Of a stretch of DNA of 64,000 nucleotides, positions 25,226 to 36,201 are shown piece after piece. The stretch's first letter is position 1. Every line of letters begins with the position of its first letter. Origin of the DNA: Daedaleopsis sinensis. Its lineage: Eukaryota > Basidiomycota > Agaricomycetes > Polyporales > Polyporaceae. A program made the position numbers and the translations under genes. The notes below the pieces were generated by a model, which was given only the letters and a program-made list of their open reading frames with translations, was not told the origin of the DNA and did not search any database. Location: contig CM066306.1 of assembly GCA_033807695.1 (NCBI GenBank), positions 3,286,001 to 3,350,000 of the forward strand, given 5' to 3'.

Positions 25226-25983
25226 CTATACCTCCCGCATATCAAGGCGCAGCCTCTCCGTTTCGGTGAGCCCCTCGCGCCCATACTGATCCCGCTGACG
25301 TTTCGCGAGGACGAATATAGCGTCGGGGTCGCCATCCTTCTCGAGGAACCCCGCCGGGCGTAGCTCGAGCACGGCGAAGGGGAACCCGCTGTCGTCCGTG
25401 ACCTCGGAGAAGGACAGCGAGTGGCCCCATTTGGTCGTCACGTCCATGCCCTCGAAGCGGTACCCCAGGCGGGGGAATGTCCGGTCCCAATTGAACCGCC
25501 AGGAGCGCGTCGCATGTATATTGCTCAGCGACAATGAGGACAGGCTGGAGCAGGACGAAGAGGACGAGGACGAGGAGGACATGGAAGAGGACGATGCAGC
25601 GGGGCTCGCGCAGATTGACGGTGTGAGCTTGGATGCGGAGCAGTCGGCCCCCAAGAAGGTGTCGTAGAGATGGAGCACGACCGATGAGGACGTGGGTCTA
25701 GGAGAAGAACGCTCCACGGCCCATGGCTCGCGCGGAGCTGGCTCCTTGGGCCAAGCAACCGCAGGCTTGGGGCGCGAGAGTGTGAGGACACCGTCACGGA
25801 GATCCCTTGCAGGGAAAGTTCCTGTCGGAGAGGTAGGCGTGCGCGGCTCGAGGGAAGACTCGGAGTCCCAAACGATGTGGTACGTGCCGAGGTATGGGTC
25901 GAGGGAGGTGGTGTATTGCACCTTGACCTGTTTGAGGATATTAGTCCAGCCGATCCGACCCGCGATTGCTGAAAACTGACCAT
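25226..25983 (-). CDS. uncharacterised protein, family member C
   Basis: Function not recognised. The frame from 25927 to 25226 is preceded by a 53-nt intron (25928-25980, donor GTCAGT, acceptor AACAG, branch-like ACTAA). That places the start codon alone in exon 1 at 25981-25983: ATG, intron, then GTCAAGGTG. This gives 234 aa. The middle is a long Ser run (encoded by GAC/GAG-rich plus strand at about 25555-25600). The C-terminus (PFAVLEL, then AKRQR and LTETERLRLDM) parallels members A and B. A TTTAAATA-like box lies about 20-27 bp upstream of the ATG, which would make the leader very short, so the start is not secure. Confidence 0.6.
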
Positions 25984-26854
25984 GTTAACGACAGAATCGC
26001 CTATTTAAAGGGGAATTGGCAGGTTCGTGCTCGTTCGGGGGAACAACGTAGTCGTGGTAGCGAGGTTCGAGCTCTGGAGACAAGGGCTTATGTGCTTGAT
26101 GAGTAGATGAAAGGGTCTTTATGCAGTTCGGAGACAAAGAGCAATAGAGCGTCGGCCACACGGAGGACATGTGCGGTCTAGTCTGCGTCACGGCCATGGT
26201 AGAAACAAAGAAAGTGGCCTGCGCGTGAATGCACTTTAGCCGTAAGACTGGAGGCCACCTTCACGACAAGGAAGGAGGACAGCCGGGCCTTAACTTCACA
26301 AGACGACTTGACTGGGAGTCATTCGGGCCACCTAGTACGTTGCTTTGTGCTGTGACGCATGCTGCCGTGCGGAGGTATATACAGGCGTTTTCCGTGCCGA
26401 AAACATGCCTAGAAAGCGTGGTTGATGCGAGTCAGTGAAGGGAGTAAGAAAATTAGTGGCGGATGCCGCGAAAAGCACCGTGCAGAATGGTCACCTGATC
26501 GCGTCTTGTCTAGAGCTTTTGGGCGCTGAACCCATGGTGCTAGTCACCGCCTGGAAGACCGTCTTCAATAGCAATGCATAGGTAATGTTCGGGTAGAATC
26601 CAGCTGTGTGATGATGATAGTATACAACTGAATGAAGGTGAGCGCAATTCGACAAGAGGTTATGTCGTGGCGTATAAGGCATCCGAGTGACCATATATGG
26701 GTATGCGTCACCGATGCCTTCATCCAAGTAGATCTGAGGATCACAGCCGTCGGTCGACGTCAATGACGAGCCCCACAATATAAGTCAGAGCTAGCAAGGA
26801 CATGTGCCTCCTTACCCACCCCCACTTTACTACCACAACGACGTACATGCAATA
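25984..26854. other. divergent intergenic region
   Basis: 870 bp between family member C (minus) and the first OsmC gene (plus). No coding region or repeat recognised. Confidence 0.5.
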
Positions 26855-27557
26855 ATGTCTGCGCTGCTCGCTGCTCGCTGCTTCCCTCGGAGAGGCTTGA
26901 ACAAGGTCACTCGCATTTCAACGGCCGTCGCCACGCGCTCTGTCATGACTCTGAAGGACCATAAGGCGAGTGAGTTATTCGCATCACAGGCGCGAGCTGA
27001 CCGTTCTTGCAGTACACCGCACATGCCACCGCGAGCGGCCAAGGCCGCAACGGGCAAGTGACTTCCGACGACGACTGCGGGCTTGAGCTACGCCTTGCTA
27101 TGCCCCGTTCCTTAGGCGGGAAGGGAGATGGTCAAAACCCGGAGCAATTGTTCGCCATGGGATATGCAGGTGCATATATGCGCTCGTCTGGTGTCTAGAC
27201 TTGCGTTCAAACATGTACCGCAGCCTGCTTTCTGAGCGCACTTCAGCTCGTCGCTGGCCAATCTGGCAAGAGCAAATCGGTCAAAAACGTCGCCGTTCAT
27301 ACACAGGTTAAAATTGGTCAGCCGGAGGGGATGGAAGGCTTCGGCTTGGAGGTGGACATACAGGTTGAGGGCATAGATGACATGGAGCTCATACAAGCTG
27401 GCCACCAGGTAAGTGGAATATGTGGATTCAGGCCCGCGCCCCTCTTCGGCCAGACAGCCGGCCGCTCGCAGTGGGAGCTCATACACCAGTTCGACAGGCT
27501 TGCCCATACAGCCGTGCGCTGAAACATGGCGCTGTCGTGAACATTAGCAAAGCCTAA
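26855..27557 (+). CDS. OsmC/Ohr-type thiol peroxidase, copy 1
   Basis: Organic hydroperoxide resistance family: a two-cysteine peroxidase reducing lipid or alkyl hydroperoxides. Four exons give 170 aa: 26855-26965, 27013-27169, 27224-27408, 27498-27557. The first ~35 residues are Arg-rich and acid-free (MSALLAARCFPRRGLNK), suggesting a mitochondrial presequence. Family blocks NPEQLFAMGYA, the peroxidatic cysteine in ACFLSAL and the resolving cysteine in CPYSRAL are intact. Intron 1 starts with GC (GCGAGT); the paralogue downstream has GT at the same place. Shares all three intron positions with copy 2, so the pair arose by tandem duplication. Confidence 0.88.
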
Positions 27558-28296
27558 GGGTGCATACGTAGCAGATGAAGTCATCATGCAGTGTTGAAAA
27601 CTTGTATGATGAGGACGAACAAACGGGAGGGCGCTGCCGACTCTCAAGCTTGTCCAGAGTGGCCGTCGGCGGTTGGTCCAAGGTGAGCGCGACTACAGGC
27701 AAATTACTTATCGCTCAGTCGGCCAGACGACTGTCGGGAGGAGGCTGGGAGCCAGGAGGAGATGCCACTAGTATAGAACGCCGAGCCGGCCGCAGGTAAG
27801 ATCGTGGATGACGCCAACCTTACCGTGCGGCGTGTGTCTTCAGAAACACTCGGAGCGCCCGTGATGACATCTCGTCTGCAAAGCTATTGGGCCAAAATTT
27901 GTCGGCGCAGGTCGGCACGCAGTGAATATGGAGCTTAGGAGCGGACCGACGTAATTCTGTGGACCAGGTACACGCACGATGATGTATTTCTGCTGGGCGT
28001 TGACAACATGCACCGCCGCTGGCGGTGGAGTAGAAACTGGAGTCGGCTATACATTTTAGGTGGAGAAAACACGACGCTTATAACCGGTACTCGACGAGAC
28101 CGCGTCTTCTCCTCACAAATCCCAATCTCCCCCAGATCTTCGCGCTTCCCTTCTAACTTCCCATACCCGACTCGCGAAGCTCCTCCGCTCGCTAGCTCTC
28201 ACTCTTGTATACTGTACCACCGGCATTGAAGCTCAGGCTAACTCAACACTACACACCTTTCGACCTAATACACACCAACACACCAACGGTCTCACC
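27558..28296. other. spacer between OsmC paralogues
   Basis: 740 bp with no gene; contains the copy 2 promoter and a C/T-rich leader at about 28100-28290. Confidence 0.5.
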
Positions 28297-29011
28297 ATGC
28301 ATCCCACTCTGGCCGTCCTCCGCCCTCTTTCTCATCGTATCCTTACCGGATCTGGCGTGCGCTATGCGCGCAATATCGACCCGACCGCGGTTCAAAAACG
28401 CAGTCTACTCACCTTGAAGGATCATGTGGTACGCACGCATCCTTTCATCGCGATGAGCTGGCCACCACTGAACATATCTTCTCGGGCAGTACTTCTCCAA
28501 AGCGACTGCATCAGGTGCCGGCCGCAGCGGTCAAGTCGAGTCTTTCGGCGACTCGCCCCTGGAACTGAAGATGGCGATGCCGAAGACCGCTGGAGGCAAG
28601 GGTGACGGACAGAACCCAGAGCAGCTGTTTGCGATGGGCTACGCTTGTACGTGAACCTTTCTAGTGTCTTTCAGCATGTGGAGGTTGACGATAAACGTTC
28701 AGCCTGTTTCCTCGGAGCGCTCCAGCTTGCGGCGGCTCGCGCGAACAACAAGGAGATCGCTGAGAACGCGAAGGTTACTGCGAATGTGTTCCTGGGGCAC
28801 CCGACCGATCCGGACATGGATGGCTTCGGGTTGCGTGCTGAGATTCACGTTGAAGGGTGCCCCGACGACGCTATCATCGCAGAGGCTCACGACGTGCGTC
28901 TTTTCGTATAGTTCACTGTTGCTAGGCTGTGTGCTGATGTCTTGTCGACAGTTTTGCCCATATAGCCGTGCGCTCGAGCATGGTGCAGAAGTGACCGTAA
29001 CCAAGGCCTGA
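28297..29011 (+). CDS. OsmC/Ohr-type thiol peroxidase, copy 2
   Basis: Tandem paralogue of the previous gene, same predicted role in hydroperoxide detoxification. Four exons give 179 aa: 28297-28428, 28490-28646, 28703-28893, 28952-29011. The N-terminus (MHPTLAVLRPLSHRILTGSG) again looks like a mitochondrial presequence. TLKDHV marks the first exon end. Motifs GGKGDGQNPEQLFAMGY, the peroxidatic Cys in SCFLGAL and the resolving Cys in FCPYSRALEHG are present. The residue before the first active-site Cys is Ser here and Ala in copy 1. All introns are GT-AG. Confidence 0.9.
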
Positions 29012-29707
29012 ACGCTCCTACATATTTAGCCGCGCACTATGTCCTCCGAATACCCCTCACCTTGGAAGGCAACTCGCAACTCACCTAACGTGAACGGACT
29101 CGACGAATCGTACTTGTACGAATATGCTCGGGAACCTCTTAGGAGGTTCGTTTCCTGGTTCGAGCTTTTTCATCCCTGGACGCTGAGCTACCACGTAACG
29201 AGTTTAATGACGATACGACACACACCTTTGTAACGTGTAAACATACAAGTACCTCGATGATCTCGATCATGCTTGTTCATGTACATTACTGCTTACTGGT
29301 TTCGACGAATTGTGTACCCAATATAGCTAGTAGTCTTGATTATACTGGACTGTGTGCGAAAGGCTGCTAGAAGCCGGCTCTGGAGATCACAGTACTGGTA
29401 GTTGGGAAGAGGGTGGTATATGCGGGATCATAGCGAAGCTGTAACGCAATTTCTGCATGGCGAGGGTGGGTCCGAGTCGGTCGTGCCAGTGTGGAAGGGG
29501 CGGCGAGGCGCCCAGGGCCCACGCAGGTCCACAGCGCTTCTGTTACCGAAGGTTCCCACGCCTTCTTCGTGAAGCCCACCACCGAAGCACTGGGCCAGCC
29601 CTGCTCTGCTCTGCTCATCTCGTCACCGTCTAATACTCTACTTCTTCCTTTCTTATTGCACACACAAATAACACCACCCACTCGAAACACTTCGACGATA
29701 CAGCAAG
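29012..29707. other. intergenic
   Basis: About 700 bp. Short open frames only; the right end is the C/T-rich leader of the next gene. Confidence 0.5.
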
Positions 29708-31395
29708 ATGGCGATGGTGCACCCCTCCCGCATGGGCCTCGTCCCACAAGAAACCCGCAGCACGCGCGGCCGCTCCCCTTCGCCTCCACCCCCACCCCCA
29801 CCCCCTGCACGATCTACCCGACGGCGCTCACGCAGCGCAGACAAGGACGAGTTTGGGCGGGAGCGGCATCGGGACCGGGAGGACCGAGACGAGCGGCGAA
29901 GCGGGCATGGGGACCGGAGCAGGCGGCATGACCGCGAGCGGGCCCGGGCCGACGACTACTTCAACGACGCGGGCAAAGGCAGGGATGGCGCAGACAAGGA
30001 CCCCGGGCGGAAGCGGAGCCGCAGCCGCAGTGTGGACCGGGAGCGGGACCGAGAAAGGGAAGAGCGCAGGGAACGCGAGCGTGAGCGGGACGACGGAGGG
30101 CGTGGCAGGAGGGCGAGTCCGGAGTATGGGGACTACAGGCGTTCTTCCCCGGCTAGAGAACGGGATGGTGGGAAGGATGAGGGTGCAGGGGAGCAGGGAG
30201 CCAAGGCGCCGTGGCGGCAGCAGGAGAATATGTACACCAGCCGCGGGGGGAGACAGCCTCTGACTGGTGGTTACGGTGGAGGGGCCGACTTCATGGAGAG
30301 GTAAGTGACTCGGCTTCGTGTGGGGATTGAGATGCTGACAAGACTGGGTGTTGTACAGTCGAAGGCAGCAGAGAGAAGCTAGTACAATCACGATGTGGCC
30401 GCCGTCACCGAAGGCACCGTCACGAGTAGAGTACGTCTTGTACCTATCTGTGTATCAAGGCAACAGGCTGACACTTGTTTGTTAGGTCTCCGACACGCGA
30501 CTCGAAACGGCATAAAAAGTCTCACAAACGCCGCCGCGGCGATTCGGACTCTGACACCGACTCGGACGATTCTGAAGAGGAGCGTAGGCGCCGCGACCGC
30601 AAGGAGCGCAAGAAGGCGCGCAAGGAAAAGAAAGAACGGCGCGAGCGGGAGAAGGACCGGGACCGGGACCACCGCAGACACCGGTCGCGTTCCCGCCGAT
30701 ACAGTGACGACGAAGACAGCGAGCGCGATCGCTCCCGGGAACGGAGGAAGCGGTCCCACCACTCTCGCAGCAAGAGTGCGCGCAGTGCGACGCGGACGAA
30801 GAGCCCAGAGCTGCGCCCGCCATCGACGCCGGACGAGGACGACTGGGTCGAGAAGCCCGTGGAAGGCCTCGTCACCTCGTTCTCGCAGTCTGGTGCCGGT
30901 GCATCTTCCGCATCCATGCCTCCTCCGCCTGCCCCGTCCGCTGCGGCGAAGGGCAAGGCCCCGGCCACGAATAACGATGACCAGTCGGACGACGACGAGC
31001 TCGGGCCGCAGCCGCTGGGGGCGAAGACGACGTCCTCGCGGAACAAGGTGGACGAGCGGCAGTACGGCGGGGCGCTGCTGCGCGGAGAGGGTAGCGCGAT
31101 GGCCGCGTTCCTCAAGGACGGCACGGACCTGCGCATCCCGCGGCGTGGAGAAATCGGGCTGGAGTCGGACGAGATCGCGGCGTTCGAGACGGTCGGGTAC
31201 GTGATGAGCGGGTCGCGGCACCGGCGCATGAACGCGGTGCGGCTGCGGAAGGAGAACCAGGTGATCAGCGCAGAGGAGAAGCGGGGCATCCTGAAGCTCC
31301 AGCAGGAGGAGCGCGAACGGCGGGAGGCGATCCTGCGGGAGGAGTTCCAGCAGCTTGTACAGGAGAAGCTTAAGTCGCAGGGTGTGGCGCCCTGA
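29708..31395 (+). CDS. NKAP-like protein (SynMuv domain)
   Basis: Nuclear RNA-associated protein of the NKAP family, linked in other eukaryotes to splicing and transcriptional repression. Three exons join in frame to 524 aa: 29708-30300, 30359-30430, 30486-31395. The N-terminal two thirds are Arg/Asp/Glu/Ser-rich low complexity (RD and RS repeats), with FMESRRQQREAS as the typical linker. The C-terminal ~108 residues are the conserved SynMuv domain: YGGALLRGEGSAMAAF, then IPRRGEIGL, GYVMSGSRHRRMNAVR and IRKEN-like LRKENQVISAEEKR. An alternative ATG lies six bases downstream. Confidence 0.9.
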
Positions 31396-32052
31396 GCTGG
31401 GTGGACGCTGGACGGGTCGTCGGACTGGTTGTGTGTAAGGTATTTCGCAGGAGGGAGCTACTATGATGGAATACTTGTACGCGATGGAGTACATCTACGT
31501 TTCCTCATTTCACAATCGAATGAACTTGCATTGGGTTCTCAGATATGAAAGTGCACCCTCTGTTGTAGCACATGATCGTTGTCGTAATACGCCCCGTACC
31601 AAGCACGGCGGGCATCCGGATATTTTGTGCGGGAGAAAAGGCGTCCGAATTTGGCCGCACAAGGCATTCCAAGGCCAAAAGTTGTAGAAAAGTCGTGCAA
31701 AAGGGTCCTTTGGGCGAAAAGGGTTACCTCCAGCGGCCGATTTTGCACGCCTTTTCACCCGTCAGAACAATCGGGATGCCCGTCGTGAAGTGCTCTTCTC
31801 GATCTCCGTTCACGAAACCAGTTGGGGAAGAGCTGCAGAAAGGATGGTTAAACAATTCGGGAAGTGGATCGTGCGCGCTTCAGAGATCTGCTTGCGGGTC
31901 ACACCACGTGCCCTGAATTTTCTCGGCAAGGATGCCGATTGGCTCGAGCACAACTTCCAAGTTTCGAGCATCGCAGTCTGAATTGCAACTTGACTCCCTC
32001 ATACACTCGTCCTTTTTGACCTTGTATACACACAGCCTAGGCAGCAAAAAAT
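31396..32052. other. intergenic
   Basis: 650 bp between NKAP-like and LYAR-like genes. No element recognised. Confidence 0.5.
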
Positions 32053-33651
32053 ATGGTCTCGTTCCAGTGAGTAGAATGCATGTTTCCATCCATGTCTTTG
32101 GGAGATGCTGATTGCCTGAATACAGATGCGATGGTGAGCATAACTCTCCGTGCCGCACTCTCTTCGCGAATGGAGGACGATTTCTGACCTCTGACCTCCC
32201 CCATTCACTATAAACTTGGCCTATACTCGTGCGTGTAGGATGCGGAGATACGGTGAAGAAGCCCAAGCTCGACAAGCACTACACCATGTGCCATAGCTCC
32301 GTGACTTGCATCGACTGCAGCACAACTTTCGCCGGCCCTGCACAGTGGAAGAGCCACACCTCATGCATCAGCGAGGCCGAGAAGTACCAAAAAGGGCTGT
32401 ACAAGGGTCCCAAGGTGCGTCTCTCTCCCCGACCCCCCAATACACTCTTCTCACACGTCCCCTCTATCCCCCCATCGACCATTCCCTCCCCTACCGTGCT
32501 CCTGCACACGCACATGCCCCACCCGCTCTATGCGACCATGCGTCATGCAGCAGGAGCAAAATAGCGGCCCGCGTGGGAACCAAAACGCCCGGTCCTACGG
32601 GAACGCGAGTGAAAACGGCACTCAGGCTGGTGGCGGTGGTAAGTATCAGCAGCAAACCTGGGGCCGCAACAGCTGGGGCGGCCCCCAATACGCTCAAAAA
32701 GCATCTGGCGCTAACGGTACTCCCTTGGGCACCCCGGTGCGGATGTCGCCCGTCACAGCGGTCGTGCCCGAGTCCGAGTCTCCGAGCGCCGCCAAGCCGG
32801 CGGAGGGAAAGAAGGACAAGGACAAGGGGGGCGAGTCTGCAAAAGAGAAGGAGAAGAAGAAGGGCGATAGGAAGCGGAAGTCGATGGGTGGGGAGGACGC
32901 TGCCGTCGCCGCCGTTGTTGCTGAGGTATGTCTGCGTTTGATGCATGTCGTTCTGCGAGGCTGAGCTTCGCATTGTGTCCCCCAGACACCAAAAGGCGAC
33001 GAGCCAAAGAAGAAGAAGGCGAAGCACGCCAACGGCGACGGTGCGGACGCCGCTGCCGTTTCTTCCTCTCCCTCGAAACCCTCCGCCGAGACGCTCCCGG
33101 GGAAGGCGGAAAAGAAGAAGGACAAAAAGGCGAAGAAGGATGTCGCGGTCGAGGAGCCGGTCGCGTCCTCGTCCGCGCCTGCGCCTAGCGAATCTGCGGA
33201 AGGCGGGAAGAAGTCGAAGAAGGGCAAGGAGTCGAGGAAGGGCGAGAGCGCGAACGCGAGTGTGGACGTGATCGCGGCGGAGGACGCGGACGGCGAGGGC
33301 AAGACGAAGAAGCGCAAACGCGACACGGATGGGGAAGCGGACGTCGCGACGACGCCGTCGAAAGAGAAGAAGAGCAAAAAAGAGAAGAAGGACAAGAGCA
33401 GAAAGGCTGTGGACGAGGACGGCGACAAGATGGATGTCGATGGTGCGGGGACTATAGCACCAGTCGCGCCGTTGGAGGTGAAGGAGAAGAAGAAAAAGGA
33501 CAAGAAGGAGAAGAAGAACTTGAAGGGCGTCGACATGGACGTTGCAGATCCTCCAGCACCAGCACCGTCATCGGAAACGAATGGGGAGGGGAAGACGAAG
33601 ACGAGCAAGGGGAAGAAGGAGAAGAAGGATAAGTCGAAGGTGACTGTATGA
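32053..33651 (+). CDS. LYAR-type C2HC zinc finger nucleolar protein
   Basis: Member of the LYAR family, nucleolar proteins that promote rRNA processing and cell growth. Five exons join in frame to 412 aa: 32053-32066, 32126-32133, 32239-32414, 32551-32925, 32986-33651. Exon 2 is only 8 nt. The protein begins MVSFQCDGCGDTVKKPKL, followed by the paired zinc-binding set (CxxC, H, C, then CIDC, H). YQKGLYKGPK closes the finger region. The remaining ~340 residues are extremely Lys/Glu/Asp-rich, with KKEKKDK-type runs, as expected for a nucleolar protein. Fits the ribosome-biogenesis theme with UTP25, though the two are far apart. Confidence 0.88.
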
Positions 33652-34195
33652 GATGTATTGGCTCGTGCGATCTGGGTTCACGGTAGTATGCTCTCGGTGC
33701 ACTATCTCATGCTGCTATGCTGTTATGTATGGCCGTGCTGTAGCTATGCATTGCTTGTTCGCTCTTTTCAATCAGGTGTTGAGTCTGACTATCTCGCCGT
33801 ATTTCCTCATAAGCCTATACTTCCCGGAAGACCTCTCTGAAACTGTTACAGTAATAGTCTTCGGACTACATACATACATAGCTATACGGGCTTCGGTATC
33901 CACGGCTACTTCGAGGGTCACTAGATGCTGATGTGTGAATTCTTCATAGCTAGGTAAGCAAACCCCATGGCCACAGGTGGAGGGAACTGGTATGAGACTA
34001 TACTGTGACAGTTTTCCCGGTAAAAAGTGGTTCACAATGGGACGAATTGGGTGTACAATTGAGGTCCCACTGACGCTGCACGCATGACACTATCAATGTG
34101 TGGGAGCATGTATGCTGCTTCATTGGTCCTAAGCAGGGAGATATTCCCGTCAGGACTCAGCACATTTGGTACAATAAGAAGCATATGACTTGCCG
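33652..34195. other. convergent intergenic region
   Basis: 3' ends of the LYAR-like gene (plus) and the F-box gene (minus). No other feature seen. Confidence 0.5.
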
Positions 34196-35688
34196 TCATG
34201 ATAGTCGTGTCAAGGTAACCCCAACCGCGGTGCGCGTCGTCTCCGCTGCTTGTACCCTCCAGACCTCTCTCAGCTTCGGGAACCCCTCCTGCACCAGCCT
34301 TGTCTGGACCACGCAGTCCCTGGTACCCTGCCGGGAGCTCTTGGAATATACTTAAATCCTCAACTATGATGGTGATGCTACTGAGGGAAGATGCCCTGGC
34401 GCTAGCGAGCTGCGCACATACGTCGTCGATTCGCCGCAGGTCAGCCAGTACGAGATCGCCCTTTTCGGGCGGGATGTCTGCGAAGATGCTAGAATTGTGG
34501 TCGGACCTTTCTCTGTGAACATAGGTGGCTTGCAGTCTGCACGTCAGACGCCGCGGCGACGAGTGCGACGCAAGTATTGTGAGTAGCGGCGTGATGTTCA
34601 TGATAGTGAGGAAGTCAGAGTGGACGGCCAGCAGAGGTTTGAGTATATCAGGGTCGTGCACCCCGAGGGTGATTTCGAGCCTCCTGAGCGCACGGCAGGA
34701 AGCGACGGCGCCCCCGACAACAGCCCAGTCGGGCCCCAGCACTGGAACACAGCATGTAAGGATTGAGGAAGAAATGGGCAGATTTAGACATGAAGATGGG
34801 GCAGACAATGTGTCATAGACTCACTGGGGGTGGCCAGAGTAAGTATCGCCCGAAGTCGAAAGTGATATGCTCGAGCCCTGTGCCAACGACACGCACGAAC
34901 GCGCACGAGCGCTCGGTGCTTGGCCCGCTGGAGCATTTGATGGTAAGGGCGCGGAGGGACTCATGGGATATGAGCTTTGTGTAAAAGTCGAGAAGAGGAG
35001 GCGCATCCGGAGCATCAAACTCCAGCTGTAGTACGTCAACCCGGGCGATTGTGCTGTCGTCCCAGTCGCGGTGCAAGACTTCTACTGCAGCGCATTGATC
35101 TCGTAGAGTTCTATAACGTCGTAGACCGCTGAAAAGGACATCGATGGGAAAGAGCGTATCACCGACGACGAGTTCTTGCAGTGATAAAGTGACGGTATTC
35201 GGCGGACGGCCTCTTTGCCTCCTATCATGGTCGCGCGGGGCCAATGAGAAGAAGGCCAGCGCACGGAGTGAGGTGAGTCTCGGGAGGGTGTCCAAGAAAG
35301 CCCCAAAGTCCAGCATCGCCGCGCGGCCTCGATATTCCGCATCCTCACCGAATTTCTCTGGATCATCAAGCCCAAATTGTCGATCCTCGCCGCAAGCATT
35401 TCGTATCCTGTCCACCGCATTGAGGTCGAGCTCGAGGGTCAGCCGTCGGATGTACCGTGCGAGGTGGGGATGGTGTTCGACAAAGACGAAGAAGTCGAGG
35501 AACTCGATTCCCGGAGGGGACGCTCTCACGAACACGGAGGCGAACAGGTATGGACGCGCGACTTCGTGCCATGCCTTGCAGATGAGCGTGCACGCTGACA
35601 GCGCCCTAGCATCGGGATAATCGCGGATGATGTCGCCGCGCAGTGCCTCGCACACGCCGTGAACGATGTCGGCGGGGAGATCGCTCAT
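34196..35688 (-). CDS. F-box domain protein, reading frame possibly broken
   Basis: Substrate adaptor of SCF ubiquitin ligases, from the large agaricomycete F-box family. Exon 1 (34825-35688) starts MSDLPADIVHGVCEAL and shows the F-box (LSACTLICKAWHEVARPYLF) followed by leucine-rich, LRR-like text. It ends at a GTGAGT donor in phase 0. The clearly coding continuation (SCRALRRLEITLG) lies after the acceptor at 34742 but in a phase that needs one more base. A second frame change is needed near 34310 to reach the plausible end (FPKLREVWRV, stop at 34196); without it the frame runs to 34032. Either an intron is misjudged or the gene carries small indels and is decaying. Confidence 0.6.
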
Positions 35689-35820
35689 TTCGCCGCGGCT
35701 TGCCTGAGAGATATATCCTGAGAGGGAGTTCGAAATCGATATTGCACAGTCTCTGAGGAAGAAAGCGTGATCATGAGCGATTTGAGAAAGTGACCTGGCT
35801 GCAATGCGTACGTTGGATTA

Positions 35821-36201
35821 GGGCTGCTCAATTCTTAAGGGCCGTTTCGAAATGCATTCGACTGACAAAAGTCGTCGAGTTGCCGGTGAGTGCCGAGGCT
35901 GATGGTGATGCAGCGCTAAGACTACTTACCTGCTCTTCCTTGCATCCCTTTCCTCCCCTCCTCCCCTGTTTGCGAATGAGATATCGGCAGATAGCAGATA
36001 TTCTCTGCTTTGAAATACTCGAATCTCAATGAATTGAGGTCATTACTGAGCTTTGGACGTCGACAGCAACTTCGGGACTTCGAGCTCAACCTGACCGCAT
36101 TTGGATGGCCACTGCCACCCATCAGCGGCATCGAGCGGCATCTCGACGACTGTTCGTCAGTCAACTGCATTTCGAAACGGCCCTCAAGAATTGAGCAGCC
36201 C
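35821..36201. mobile_element. MITE with long terminal inverted repeats and TA target duplication
   Basis: The first bases read GGGCTGCTCAATTCTTAAGG. The reverse complement of the right end reads GGGCTGCTCAATTCTTGAGG, and the match continues with few changes for at least 58 bp and more loosely to about 95 bp. The 381-bp element is flanked on both sides by TA (35819-35820 and 36202-36203), the target duplication of Tc1/mariner-type transposons. No transposase is encoded, so it would be a non-autonomous element. It sits just upstream of the F-box gene. Confidence 0.88.

Noticed and set aside
30388..31494. 368-codon minus-strand frame opposite the NKAP-like gene
   Set aside because: Shadow of the low-complexity Arg/Glu coding strand; no stop codons because of the biased composition.
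32694..33608. 304-codon minus-strand Ser/Phe-rich frame opposite the LYAR-like gene
   Set aside because: Mirror of Lys/Glu codons on the true coding strand.
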